From assembly GCA_009767595.1 (NCBI GenBank), contig VSDK01018725.1, positions 105,616-169,615 on the forward strand: DNA of 64,000 bases. The letters run 5' to 3'. The position numbers and the translations under genes are program-made. This document shows, one piece after another, positions 42,748 through 53,190 of the stretch (positions are counted from its first letter, which is position 1; the number at the start of each line of letters is the position of its first letter). Below the pieces are notes generated by a model. That model saw only the letters and a list, made by a program, of their open reading frames with translations, was not told the DNA's origin and did not search any database. This DNA is from Symbiodinium kawagutii (taxonomy: Eukaryota > Sar > Dinophyceae > Suessiales > Symbiodiniaceae).

Positions 42748-43499
42748 GACACCAAAAAAACACACAGTTGTTTGGTTGGTGGGATGATTGAAGTTGGTTG
42801 ATTTTGGTTGATTTTCGTTGGTTGATTTGGTCGATTGATTTAGGCTGGTTGGTTTTGATTGGATTGGTGTGGGGATGGGTTTCAGCTTCGTTTTGGTTGC
42901 GCTCTCTTGCCGGCCACGATAGAGGTACTAAGCACCACATAATTCAGGTCATTTGGAGCTGGCACCAAGTCAAAACCCCGACAAACACCATGTTTGGTGG
43001 CTGGAAATCATCACTGATATCGGGGTTGGTTAATGGTCTTTACAGGGGATTATAATGATAATGATTAATGAGGTCTAATAACCAACAAATATAGGGCATC
43101 ATATACCAACTATAAATGGAGGTTTCTTAAGATTTGGAACCCAAAAATGAATGCTGTACTTCAGCTAGATTAAAACGGGGTCCAGATCCAGGGGGTTTAC
43201 TTCAGTAAGGTTTTCTAATTGAAGACTAATTTTGATTGATTTTAAAAAGGAATACTTATAAGAATGGAACTTATGTATTGTTTACAAAGAGAAACCTGCT
43301 TTTTAGTAGCATTTACAACAAAGATATCTTATTGTATTTCTGTATTAAAACACACTGTTGATTGAATATGAAAACATACTGCAAAATTGAAGCAATTAAT
43401 TTTCTCAGTTAACAACGGATCGGCTCACCTCAGTGCAGAGACAAACTCGAACATACATGACGATCATTTCAGATCCTATCTAAAACTTGTTACAGGGAA

Positions 43500-43856
43500 C
43501 AGGACATAAAATGAGAACACATGAGAGATTTTGAGATTTTGTTGAGCTGGCAAATTGTTAAGGGGACCGAGGAACAAGTGAGAGACAATGAGAAAAAATG
43601 AGAAACAAATGAGAAAAAAATGAGGAAAAATGAGGAAAAATGAGGAAAAATGATAGATTTTGAGATTTTTTGGGTGGACTTGTCATCTCCGTTAATGAAG
43701 GACGAGAAAAAATGAGAAAACATGAGAGATTTTGAGATTTTTTGAGCTGGCCCTAATTTAAAACTCAATTAACACCAAATTGAGGACGAGAAAAAAAATA
43801 GGAAAAATGAGGAAAAATGAGGAAAAATGAGAGATTTTGAGATTTTTTTGCCTGGG
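43500..43856. repeat. Tandem repeat of GAGAAAAATGAG and GAGAGATTTTGAGATTTT units
   Basis: The compound unit ACATGAGAGATTTTGAGATT plus TTTTGAGCTGGC appears at about 43519, 43650, 43718 and 43825, separated by runs of ATGAGGAAAA. Strongly purine-biased on the + strand. Confidence 0.75.
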
Positions 43857-43887
43857 CTAGTGCTTGATTTGTTTTCCATTCCGAAAC

Positions 43888-44035
43888 CCATTAGATCTAA
43901 CCCCCCCTTTGAAAAACCCATTAGATCTAACCCCCTGTTGTAAAAAAACCCGTTAGATCTAACCCCCTGTTAAAAAAAACCCGTTAGATCTAACCCCCTG
44001 TTAAAAAAAAAAACGTTAGATCTAACCCCTCTCCC
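43888..44035. repeat. Five tandem copies of a 30-32 bp unit with palindrome GTTAGATCTAAC
   Basis: The unit is AACCCGTTAGATCTAACCCC followed by CTGTTAAAAA(n), the A-run lengthening copy by copy. The first two copies have CCATTAGATCTAACC instead. Each unit centres on an AGATCT palindrome. Confidence 0.85.
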
Positions 44036-44072
44036 ATCTTGTACAAGTGAATGTCAATGTCAATTTCAAGCC

Positions 44073-44142
44073 TGAAACATCATGGTTTATCTCAAAACAT
44101 CATGGTTTTATCTCAAAACATCATGGTTTTATCTCAAACACG
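44073..44142. repeat. Three copies of ATCATGGTTTTATCTCAAAAC
   Basis: The 21-25 bp unit CATCATGGTTTTATCTCAAA is repeated three times, immediately after the AGATCT array. Confidence 0.8.
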
Positions 44143-44235
44143 TATGTACTAAAAACCCCTAGGATCTAAAACCCCCCTGATCTGACCCCCACATTCAGTT
44201 GGGTGAGTACTGCTAAAAATGAGTACTATACATAG

Positions 44236-44272
44236 GATGATTTGGACAATCCACTATTTTGAGAAACACCCA
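44236..44272 (+). mobile_element. Family A right-end fragment
   Basis: GGATGATTTGGACAATCC followed by ACTATTTTGAGAAACACCCA and TA matches a right end of family A. Confidence 0.45.
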
Positions 44273-44361
44273 TATGGCAATCCCGCAAACGCCATGCATA
44301 TTTTGAGAGGCAGACTGTTGGCCTCCGCTGGGTTCCTCATTGATGCCGTTGCCGTTGCGAG

Positions 44362-44409
44362 GACTGGGACGTGGAGGGAAAGGACCCGGACCTGAAGAAA
44401 GCCTTGGAG
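44362..44409 (+). CDS. Small exon candidate
   Basis: GCGAG|GAC..., sixteen codons DWDVEGKDPDLKKALE, then GAG|GTTGGG. The frame remains open further (VGMQETITPKIWQRKTL), so the right boundary is uncertain. Confidence 0.35.
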
Positions 44410-45059
44410 GTTGGGATGCAGGAAACCATCACCCCAAAAATATGGCAGAGAAAGACCTTACCAGTTACGATAATAGGATGTGTGACCCCCTAGTCAGCCA
44501 ATGTAACAAAGAGTTGAATCATTTGTTTGGCAACTTGTACCGCTTGGGGCCCCCCACCTTGTAGGGAACTGAATTGCCACACATGTGCCACCATTACAAC
44601 GCAATTCACGTCTAGAAAGGCCACAACCCCAGATAGGCTGTTTAGAGATCATGAGTCAGTTGGTTCTCTCCGGAAATAGGAAGCTCTTATCCATTTACAC
44701 ATTCACACATGGTCACTGTGTGATGGACCTGCTACTGTATTTCTTTTGGGGATGCACATGCAGGTCATCATACTCGATCACATTATTTAGGGAATATCTA
44801 TTGATATTTATTGTTATGGACAAGGAAAGGCCACATTACGCAAGTTTGGTGGATCCATAAGAGGAAAGTGGTGATAGCTGGTTGCTGCTAGCTGCTTGAT
44901 GCGTCCATTGTGGTCACTTTGAATTTTTATGTTTATATATATATATATACATCTCAAACTTTATCAAACTGCCAAGAATGTCATCCTATGAACTCCGTGA
45001 ATGTGTCCGCATGTCCAGGCATCACCCAACAAAACATCTATAGTTCAATAATATCTCAG

Positions 45060-45513
45060 GGATGCACTCCGGTCGTCAACAAAAAATCTCAGCTTTCCGG
45101 TTGCAGGTCATTTCCTTGCGGCTTCCCGAACTCCTTCCGCGAGCTGATTTGCATTCGCTTGCAGCCTCAGCTCAATGGCAAGCTGAGATTGTGCAAGGGA
45201 GGTACGTTAGGGAAGGTACAGCTACTCACCTTCACTGCCTGGTGGTTTTGTTGCTCATACTTTCCCTCTATGAACACATGGTTGGTTGATTCCTAGGTTC
45301 CAGCTGCTCACTGCAGTTGGACCAAAGTTCAAAGGTCAAAGGTTGGTTGACTTGCGGCGCATCTTTTCCATGGCTAGCTGCTTCGACCACCAAGCAGCTT
45401 CAGGTTGGCCCTGATCATGAACGCCTTTGCTCAGCTGCAATACGTCCAGAAGGATTTGCTGGACCTGCTGAGCCAGGTGCCCTGGGACTGCCTGGTGAAG
45501 CGAAACAGGAGCT
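45060..45513 (+). CDS. Two exons of a FASTK/RAP or OPR-like helical-repeat protein
   Basis: Exon 45060-45201 follows AATATCTCAG and encodes RQQKISAFRLQVISLRLPEL then an Ala/Gln-rich end, donor GGAG|GTACGT with two bases over. Exon 45404-45513 follows AGCAGCTTCAG, its first base completes an Arg codon, and it encodes LALIMNAFAQLQYVQKDLLD, LLSQV and a basic end with donor AGCT|GTGAGT. The segment LALIMNAFAQL...LLDLLS is very close to the repeat pattern of FAST-kinase/RAP and OPR proteins, which bind RNA in mitochondria and plastids. The exact phase fit and two strong splice sites make this one of the most reliable exon pairs outside the first 12 kb. Confidence 0.6.
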
Positions 45514-46135
45514 GTGAGTTGGTTCCTTGGGTTCCATGAAAACCAGCATCCTATTCGGAAATGCTGTGAGTTATTGAATTTTATGTACCTCCAATGAACA
45601 AATGATGTATGTAGAAATGTGATTCATTATTCATGGAAGTAAATGGAACAGCAAATTTTAGCAAGCAAATGGAGGTAAAATATTCCGAGAACATACATCT
45701 TGATGTAGTCTATGATTATTCATGAAAGCCGATATATATATATATATACATACATGCGTAACAGTAGAGGCTCTAATAAGTTGGCCTACCGGGCATATTC
45801 CATCATGGCAGTCTGATGGCCAAGCAGTAGAACCAATCCACCATGTGGGTTGGCCCGGGTCGGCTGGAAAGCACAGAATTGCGTAAATGATCATGGCAAA
45901 ATGTACGTGATCTCATGATATTTTGTGTGTCATGCCAGAATTACTGCTGTTGGAGTTGTGTTGTAACCACATCGTTTCGCAGTAGGTGGATCAGGTGCCT
46001 TGTTTCCAGCAACCAAACTCTCCTCCCTCCCCCCCTTCAAACCACCCCCCTCCCCCTTCAAACCAGCCCCCCACCCTTACCTTCTCGATGTCATTTGCAT
46101 CGGCTCAACGGCTCATGCTCTGGCCTTCCAGTGCC

Positions 46136-46267
46136 ACCCTCCAGGAGTTGCTTCTGAACGAAGAGAAACTGAGCAAGTTCACGGGGCTTCAGCTTGCCAT
46201 GGTGCTGAATGCCATCGCGAGGCGGGGGACGAGCCTTGAGCCAAGCATCGAAGCTGGCATAGACATG
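46136..46267 (+). CDS. Exon candidate, next helical repeat
   Basis: Acceptor GCCTTCCAG or CCCTCCAG, frame LQELLLNEEKLSKFTGLQLA then MVLNAIARRGTSLEPSIEAG, ending ATGG|GTATAG. FTGLQLAMVLNAIARRG repeats the pattern of the exon at 45404. The phase joining the two is not resolved, so an exon may be missing between them. Confidence 0.52.
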
Positions 46268-46617
46268 GGTATAGTGATATGTGCGAGTAAAAAGTGGAAT
46301 ATCTTCAAAATTATATAGAATACCTGTATGTACCTGTGAATCTTCAATGTAAACTAAGTTTAACGAAAGAGTGGCATGAGAATTTGATAGAAATTGTTCA
46401 TACATCAACAGACCTGATGTGAGAGGGTTGTTTGATCTGTGTCTCGATTGTCGGCTTAGATGATTCACATTTAGCAATGACAAAATTCAGATGTGTAGTT
46501 TTAGAGTTCGTGCCTGAGAAGACAAAAGGACTTGTACAATATGCGGTGTGCGGGTTCAGACGAACTCCTGTAGGTAAGGGAGGAGGCCGGGGAGAGGAAA
46601 GGAAGATGACGATCAGG

Positions 46618-46698
46618 AAAGAGAGAGCAGGAGATGAAGAGATGCAGGGAAGATGAGAAGAGAAGAGAAGAGACGAGAAGAGAAGAGACGAGAAGCAC
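46618..46698. repeat. GAGAAGAGAAGAGAC purine repeat
   Basis: AGAGAAGAGACGAGAAG-type units over about 80 bp of nearly pure purine. Confidence 0.75.
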
Positions 46699-47295
46699 CA
46701 GAACCAACTTCATATGAGCCCTTCTTTTGCCAGAAACAGGACACATAATCACACAACGCAGGAAGCATTCCATGCATAACACATGACGTGCTGGCGCATT
46801 TGCATGGGAAAACCAGAAACTAAGTTGGTGCCAAGTTGGTAGAAACATCTCATTCAGTCAAGTCATCTTGCCGAAAAGGAAGAACAGCCTGGCAGATGAT
46901 GATTCACCGTCGCCTCATGTTGATCAATTTGGCTCATTTGTTTGGAGTCTTGGATGTTTTTTTTCTAGACCTGGACCTTAGCAAACAACGTTTTGTTTGT
47001 TCCTGAGTTACCACTGTGTCCATCATCATATCATTGCGGTTGACTGATCATGTAGCCATCTATCCCAGTGTTTGCTACTGTTTGCTTCTCTTGAACCTAT
47101 TACTGTATGTGTTCTTCCTTGGGGTGATTACTTTTTGACAGATATACTGCACAGGAATACAGCACCCCAATCGAAAAGAACAATTTGGAGTGGAGGCAGT
47201 TTCAAGCAGCTTTGTACCTGTTGTGCTTTCATGTGCTGTGTTTGCTCTCCGACGGTAATAAGAGACTCCACTGTGGGTATTGGTTTTGAGGAGAG

Positions 47296-47367
47296 GAGTT
47301 TATGAGACCATTGCTTGCAATTGCCATGCGTCATGATGAGATTGTTGTGGCCGACATGCAGTCAATG
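47296..47367 (+). CDS. Exon candidate, 24 codons
   Basis: Open frame EFMRPLLAIAMRHDEIVVAD then MQSM, flanked by AG on the left and ATG|GTTAGT on the right; phase 0 at both ends. A helix compatible with the repeat protein above. Confidence 0.42.
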
Positions 47368-48149
47368 GTTAGTACGCTGCAATGTGGCTTGTGTACCTCG
47401 ATGTCTCTCAATTATCTCAATTGCTACAACTAATAGATACACAGCCTGAATACTCGATTAGCTGCTGGTTTTGCACATGTTTGAAGTGTGAACATGTTTT
47501 GTTTCTCTGTTTGAAATGGTTAGTTGATTAAGAATAGTATGATATGTGTCATAGCGATTATTATCACCAGCCAGTCAGCTACATCCTGATACTGCATATA
47601 TCGCAATCCTCGATCGCTCTGCTGTAAGGTCGCTAAACCAACCAACCCGCATTAATGGCTGGTTTCACCCCCTTTCTCCTAGTTTCATGTCATCAACCTT
47701 ATGCAGATTCTGTACAGCACGAGTCCGAGTTCGTGATCATGCGGTGAACCGTTTGTTCTGGTTGATTCTCATTGATCAGCTCTTACTTCCAACAACCAGC
47801 GGCTCTAATCAATGATAGGCTCCAGTTCTCATCAACAACCATCACGAACACGTATAATTTTCACTACTTGAGCATTCGATTTGATGATGAATGTATACGA
47901 GCTGGTCAAAAGCGTTGCCCACCAGTACTGTGATTCAGAGAACCATTGTAGATGTCCAAATTGACGTAATCTCAACCAGTTTATATAAACGCTCACCAAC
48001 CATCTATGTTGTTTTTTGTAATGTGCACTTTGTAGTATTTTGTAATTACTTAAATATTCAGCCTGTTACACGACAAGTAGCTATTCATGTTCACTAATTT
48101 AAGCCAAGAAGATGGATTAATCTCTCCAGTGTTGTCCAGTAGTATCCAA

Positions 48150-48252
48150 TGGTGGTCTCTCAAAATAGGGGTACCCCGAAATCATCCCATATTAACCAAA
48201 ATTAGTAGTCAACCAACCATTTTTGGGGGTCCCCTAGTTTGAGAAACATCCA
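48150..48252 (+). mobile_element. Family A element, copy 8
   Basis: TGGTGGTCTCTCAAAATAGG to CCCCTAGTTTGAGAAACATCCA. A second, internal-only fragment (ATCCATTTATCATCCC to AAACCAACCATTCATGGCGG) lies at about 48285-48345. Confidence 0.72.
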
Positions 48253-48416
48253 TTGTTTTTGAACGTTTTTAGTAAACCTATCCAGTATCATCCATTTATC
48301 ATCCCATATTAGCCATTTATAGAAATAAACCAACCATTCATGGCGGTCCATCCAATATTATCCAGTGAGTTGACACCTTCACCAGTTGCATAACTCACTT
48401 CACCACGCTTGGCCAG

Positions 48417-48528
48417 GTTGCAACTCCACGAGCCCAAACTGGTAGAGCTTTTATCTTCGGCCGTGCGTAGCAGCGCACACGTTGGAGGGCTCGGATCACC
48501 GTTCGTTTCCGGCCACACGTTTCCCCTG
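48417..48528 (+). CDS. Exon candidate with helical-repeat character
   Basis: Acceptor CTTGGCCAG, one base then LQLHEPKLVELLSSAVRSSA and a Gly/Pro-rich end, donor CCTG|GTTGGT. GGTTCATCATGG words follow for 150 bp. KLVELLSSAV fits the same protein class as the exons at 40.2 and 45.4 kb. Confidence 0.48.
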
Positions 48529-48559
48529 GTTGGTCGATCATGGTGGCATGGGTCATGCT

Positions 48560-48690
48560 GTTTGAATTGGGATCATGGGGGTTGATCGTGGTTCATCATG
48601 GTTCATCATCGTTCGTCATGGTTCATCATGGTTGATCATTGGTGGATAATGATGGTTGATTGTTGATGGATCATCGTCGTTGATGATCTC
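48560..48690. repeat. GGTTCATCATGG-type words
   Basis: GGTTCATCAT and GGTTGATCAT recur about ten times downstream of the exon ending 48528. Confidence 0.6.
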
Positions 48691-48898
48691 AAGCTGTTAT
48701 AGTAGCCATGGCTCATCCCTAGGATCATCCATGCAAAAACATCGAGCTAGGTGGTGGTCTGAAGCTATTGCTATTTTCCCCACATGGGTTACCCTTGGAT
48801 ACACTGTATTATTTCATTCTAGCCAGTTGGTTTGCCTAGGGCCTAGGGCCTAGCTATTTGGGATGCTTGGTTGATTGACTGGTGCATGTGTTTAAGGG

Positions 48899-49181
48899 AC
48901 AACGGTGCCCACCAACGCAGCTAGCAATGCTACGCCGTTTCTCGGGATCAAAACCACGACAGCATGGCTAGTCCATGAGACATCGATGGTGGTTGCCATG
49001 TTTCAGCCCTGGGTGTGGCCCATGGATGCATGGAACCCTATCCTTCACGGGATGAGACCTTCAATGGACCATCGGTTGCTGGCTGATTCGAGGCTGCCAA
49101 GTCGTACATGGGAAGATGTGGAAACCGACCATTGTCAGCAACAACAAGAACTTCCAACATTTCTCAAGGTTGTTACTGACC
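48899..49181 (+). CDS. Long open exon candidate, unknown protein
   Basis: A frame open for about 95 codons to GACCAG|GTTATT with WLVHETSMVVAMFQPWVWPM, HGMRPSMDHRLLADSRLPSR and an acidic Gln-rich end. Good donor; the left boundary is uncertain (GTTTAAG at about 48895). Trp/Met-rich; no family recognised. Confidence 0.42.
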
Positions 49182-49370
49182 AGGTTATTTAGATATATAA
49201 TTATAGCTAAATACCTTATCAATCAACTAACCAGGGTCGGTTTACAACAAACAGATGCCAAACACCACTGTTTTTGCTGGTTTGCAGCTAGCATCGAGGT
49301 TCAGCCTTGGGTCCCCTGGCCGCCTTCCTCATGTTCCAGCCGGCGCTGCGCCTAGGCCCTAGACCCACAG

Positions 49371-49448
49371 GCCTTTTGTTTGGTGGCCAATGCCTCTGCC
49401 AAGCTTCAGCGCCCTGGCGAGTTGGTGCTTGCGACGACTGGATGGTAG
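49371..49448 (+). CDS. Exon candidate with helical repeat, ending at family C copy 7
   Basis: After CCCACAG the frame AFCLVANASAKLQRPGELVL then ATTGW ends in TAG at 49446. LVANASAKLQRPGELVLA is typical of the repeat pattern. The element that follows could instead be an intron starting GA at 49441. Confidence 0.45.
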   Translation, partial: AFCLVANASAKLQRPGELVLATTGW

Positions 49449-49759
49449 TTTTAACGAGGGTTGAGAATGGTCAATAGCCATGGATAGCCATGGTGAATCA
49501 TCCATAGGTTAGTAATCCATAGGTTAATAATCAATAGGTTAATAATCCATAGGTTAATCATCCATAGGTTAGTAATCCATAGGGATTATAGCAATTGATA
49601 ATGGCCAATCATGGGGGATAAGAACACACAACCTATGGTGAAACACCTACTGGTTGCTGCTTTGGTTGACTTGTTCATTTCATTTTGCCAAATGTGATGA
49701 TTAACAAATGGCTGGTTGACTTTCGCAGATTTTTCAAAGGGGTTGAAACCACCACCCAG
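49441..49759 (+). mobile_element. Family C element, copy 7 (composite, with internal tandem repeat)
   Basis: Outer left end CTG|GATGGTAGTTTTAAC at 49441, inner left end CTG|GTTGCTGCTTTGG at 49653, right end GGGTTGAAACCACCACCCAG ending 49759. Between the two left ends lies a 14-bp repeat array. Same two-left-end architecture as copy 2. Confidence 0.65.
49498..49583. repeat. Six copies of a 14-bp TCCATAGGTTAATAA unit
   Basis: ATCCATAGGTTAGTA, ATCCATAGGTTAATA and close variants, inside family C copy 7. Confidence 0.85.
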
Positions 49760-49853
49760 TCTACTATGGGTGTGGCCGTTAGATGTCCTGCCAAGGGTGG
49801 TGGGCTCCCAACTTTTGAAGTAGAGTCCACGCATGATGTGACCGCCAAGATTG
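49760..49853 (+). CDS. Ubiquitin-like exon directly after family C copy 7
   Basis: The frame STMGVAVRCPAKGGGLPTFE then VESTHDVTAKIG ends at ATTG|GTGCTT. The pattern M-hydrophobic-strand, G-turn, second strand ending FEVE, then S/T-H-D-V-TAKI is that of the first half of a ubiquitin fold (strand 1, strand 2, start of helix). ATG at 49766 could be a true start, or the segment may be internal. The rest of the fold should lie in a later exon that I could not identify. Confidence 0.45.
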
Positions 49854-49859
49854 GTGCTT

Positions 49860-51270
49860 GACAAGTGTAGAAATTGTATTTGTTTGCCACTGGGTGGGGA
49901 CAACCCCGAATGTCTGATTTAGGGAAGCACCATGAATCACTGCAGTTTTGGGTTGTGAGGTTCTGAGGGATTATGGGGTCAATGGTGACAATGCATGACA
50001 ACGCGCAATGTAAATACTTGTAGATCTTCATATTCAATACTGTTTGTGTTGTTACCTGAATGTGTTTTGTCAATTTTGTCACACAAAAGTCCCCGCAACC
50101 ATTTAGTGGTGGAAGCTCATAAACCATTATATACAATCATTGTGCAAAGCGTCAAAGGATTGGATATCTCTCGTTTACATCCTGTACAGCCTTCAGGCAA
50201 CCCTACCCCCACGTTAGGATGACGCAAGAGAAACCATTTTTCCAGTGACAAGTTGTATGTCTTCAGGTTATTGAACGCACATTTGGGGTGTCAAGAGCAT
50301 CAGTTGCTGTATTTTGTTGCTACTCACTGATATTCGTCTTGCACCCCACTTGCTACTCGTAAGCAAGAGCTTGCTCAGTAACAGGATATCCAGTTTTCTA
50401 GGAACAGTCTATTCTGCGGTTTCAGATTCGTCATTCCTCGGCATCCATCATTTGTCTGCCTTACCAAGCCACAACGAACCAAGCTGGCTTCCCGTCATTT
50501 TGAGCTCAGCCACCTGACCAAAAATCCTTCAAGCATAATCAAATGTTCATATTGGTGAAACCCTTGTTGTTTCGTCAACCTTGTTGGTTTCACTGATCAA
50601 TTAATGGTGAAACCATTGGTGAAACCATCAGTCAACCATTGTTGTTCTCTGATTGTTGTTTTTTTAAGCTGCGGTTGTTCTGTTGTTACATACACTTGTA
50701 TTGTTGATCAACAACCCTAAGCTGTTTTGTCATAAATGGTTCCCCAATTCTCCTTCGGTTGATTGACACTTTCTGGTATTTATTGCTTTCAGGACCCCCA
50801 ATGCGCGTGTCATGAGCCACCAGGTATTGCTGATGATAAACTACCCCTGTGGTTGCCAACCCATGGTGGTCATATTATTGATTACATGTTACTCATGGTT
50901 GATTCTCCCTACTTGTGTCGTCAACCTTCTATGGTTTATAGCCCCTATGTATGATTTCTATGATCCATATTGACGAACCCCCACTTCTTGTAAGGGTGAT
51001 GTCATATACGCAACTTTCTATGAACCCCTAGTTGTAAATGACCCTCTATGCTTGATAATGGATGATGATGGTCGATAGTGATTGGTATCCCCTATGGTTC
51101 AGATTGGCACCTGCCTAGGATTGGTATATCAGCGACCCCCCTTATGTTTCAGATTGTTTCATGTGAGCCCCTGGCCTGTTTGACAGCAACCCGCTTCGCT
51201 GGATTACTTGTATGTGCAATTGGGCTTAAAGTTATGTCCATGGCAAATAAGCCTAGAATCTTCTCTGAGA
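49860..51270. other. No supported exon; several short open frames
   Basis: Frames at 50314-50517 and 50763-50954 are open but lack splice signals or convincing composition. GGTGAAACCAT words around 50560-50640 form a weak repeat. Confidence 0.3.
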
Positions 51271-51274
51271 TGAG

Positions 51275-51668
51275 GGTGACTCATCGGAAGGGTTACTCTT
51301 CACTCACTTTTTCATGGTCTTGGCAACATTCCAAATAATTACAAATAATTCCAACAAAAATCCTCCTCAAACATTCCAAACTGTTGCAAAGAAATTCCAA
51401 ACAGTTTCAAACAATCCAAAAAGTTCCCAAAAATTCCAAAACATTCTAAAAAAATCCGAAACATTCCAAACAGTTCCAAACAAATCCAAAAAAATCCAAC
51501 AAAAAAACAGAATGATTTGGAACTATTTGGAATTTTCCAGAATGATTTATGTCGAATATTTCAGAATTTTCCAGGATGATTTGGAACTTGTTCAAATTTT
51601 CAAGACTATTCTGCACTTGGGAGCATTTGGACAGCAAATTTGAAGAGTAACCCTTCGGAAGAGTAACC
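51275..51668 (-). mobile_element. Family D element, copy 2, inverse of copy 1
   Basis: The + strand starts GGTGACTCATCGGAAGGGTT and ends AACCCTTCGGAAGAGTAACC. The interior matches copy 1 read backwards (CATGGTCTTGGCAACATTCC, CTGCACTTGGGAGCATTTGG). Terminal repeats extend about 28 bp (GGTTACTCTTCCGAAGGGTT plus ACTCTTCA); copy 1 lacks the inner part of its left repeat. Homology between copies continues about 15-20 bp beyond these ends. Confidence 0.82.
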
Positions 51669-52090
51669 AGATGATATAACGTATAAGGCAGATGAATTAG
51701 CCCCTTCAATTGAGATACTCGCGCCAAATACTACAGTAGGCCCTATATTAGTATAAGCTATGATAGTTCACCCACTTACTCGTCACCTTATTGTCCATTA
51801 TATACCCATTGGAACCAACCCCTACAAGGATGGGTAGCTTATGGACCATGGGCAGTAGCTTACAACCCCCCATCAACCCCTACACTGGAATTGACCCTAT
51901 GAGGCAGGTCACAACCCCTATAACCATGATTACCTACCCCGCAACAAGTCACCCCGAAGCCTCATAATTAGCTCTAAAACCCCTAACAAAATCGCAACTC
52001 ATCACCCCTGCCCTAAAAAGTTGAGCTCTAAAACCCGAAAAAAAAATGGCAACAAGTCACCCATGACCCATCCTAACCCCCGAAAAATTC
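51669..52090. other. Non-coding, strand-biased CCCC/ACC words
   Basis: CAACCCCTACAAGG, ACAACCCCTATAACC and AAACCCGAAAAA words lead into the exon at the gap. Confidence 0.35.
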
Positions 52091-52109
52091 ACCATGCTTC
52101 GCCAGTTCC

Positions 52110-52289
52110 CAGCAGTGGCCACGGCCCATCCCCCTGCACCAGCACCAGAGCCGAGGCTGGGCCTGGACACCTTCNNNNNNNNNNNNNNNNNNNNNNNNNN
52201 NNNNNNNNNNNNNNNNNNNNNNNNGGGGCTGCCGCGGCTGCTGGCGCGCTTCAGCGGACGACAGCTGGTGCGCCGGGCCGGTGAAGGGT
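52110..52289 (+). CDS. Exon candidate interrupted by the assembly gap
   Basis: Left of the gap: FPAVATAHPPAPAPEPRLGL then DTF, after ATGCTTCGCCAG. Right of the gap: LPRLLARFSGRQLVRRAGEG then FTK, followed by GGTGGTGATGGTTGATG. Both pieces are GC-rich and open. Whether they are one exon depends on the missing sequence. LPRLLARFSGRQLVRRA is helical and basic. Confidence 0.4.
52175..52224. other. Assembly gap, 50 Ns
   Basis: Exactly fifty N, probably a placeholder of unknown true length inside a GC-rich coding island. Confidence 0.99.
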
Positions 52290-52942
52290 TCACCAAGGAT
52301 GGTGGTGATGGTTGATGAACCACTCATAGGTAACCATGCTTAATGATGTTTAAACCATGCTTAATGATGGTTATAGGTTTGTTTATAGGTTTATCATGTT
52401 TAATGAATATAGGTGAATGATGATATATAGGCTTTAAAAATATAGGTTAATGAATATAGGTGAATGATGATATGATCCGTTTAGGTATATGTGAATGGTT
52501 GATTGTAGGCTGATTGAGTGTTAATGATGCTCAAGTATAGCTTTGGGATAGCTGATAGTCGTGGATAGAACTCATCATGTGGAATGATGATAGCATCGTG
52601 AATAATGATAGTATATAGGGTGATGGTTATATGATGCATGATGTCATCAAAGTACTATATATCATAATGGTTAAGCAACAATTGATCGCTATATTATCAA
52701 TGTTGGACAAAGTGAAGGTTGTATTGATGTTCAAGCAATGAGAATGAGATAAACTGATGATGCTGGAACAATAATTGTAATAATGATATGAATAATGATG
52801 ATGATTGCAATGAGGCTTAATTACACCTTGCTGATGAGAGTGATGCTTCGATGACGGTCTTCGGTAGAGAAATATGGTTCTTGACTGGTAAGGAACTGAG
52901 GTATGGCTTGGTCGAACAAATGGAATGAGGTTGTTTGTCGTG

Positions 52943-53190
52943 GTGGGTGGTGGTTTTAACCATGGGTAAGAATGGTCAGTCGTAGTAACCATCGATAATG
53001 GGTCAAAAACTTCTGGTTGGTGGTTTTGTACAGGGAAGCCATGGGATTGGGATTTTGTATGGTTAAGCATGTGCTTAATTAAGGGGGGTAACCAACAAGA
53101 ATAGCTGGTTGGTGGTTTGATTGACATTTTAATCGTTTTCCCAAATGTATTAACAAATGGTTGGTTGACTTGCTCATATTTTTCATAGCA
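52943..53190 (+). mobile_element. Family C element, copy 8, composite with degraded right end
   Basis: Left ends at about 52943 (GTGGGTGGTGGTTTTAACC), 53010 (CTGGTTGGTGGTTTTGT) and 53105 (CTG|GTTGGTGGTTTGATTG), centre AACAAATGGTTGGTTGACTT and ATATTTTTCATAG, but the usual GTTGAAACCACCAACCAG is replaced by the start of an exon-like frame. Confidence 0.55.

Noticed and set aside
43490..43768. 92-codon minus frame rich in Phe and Ser
   Set aside because: Translation of the GAGGAAAAATGAG tandem array.
51314..51643. 109-codon Lys/Asn/Phe-rich frame
   Set aside because: It lies entirely inside family D copy 2 and is translation of TTCCAAA repeats.
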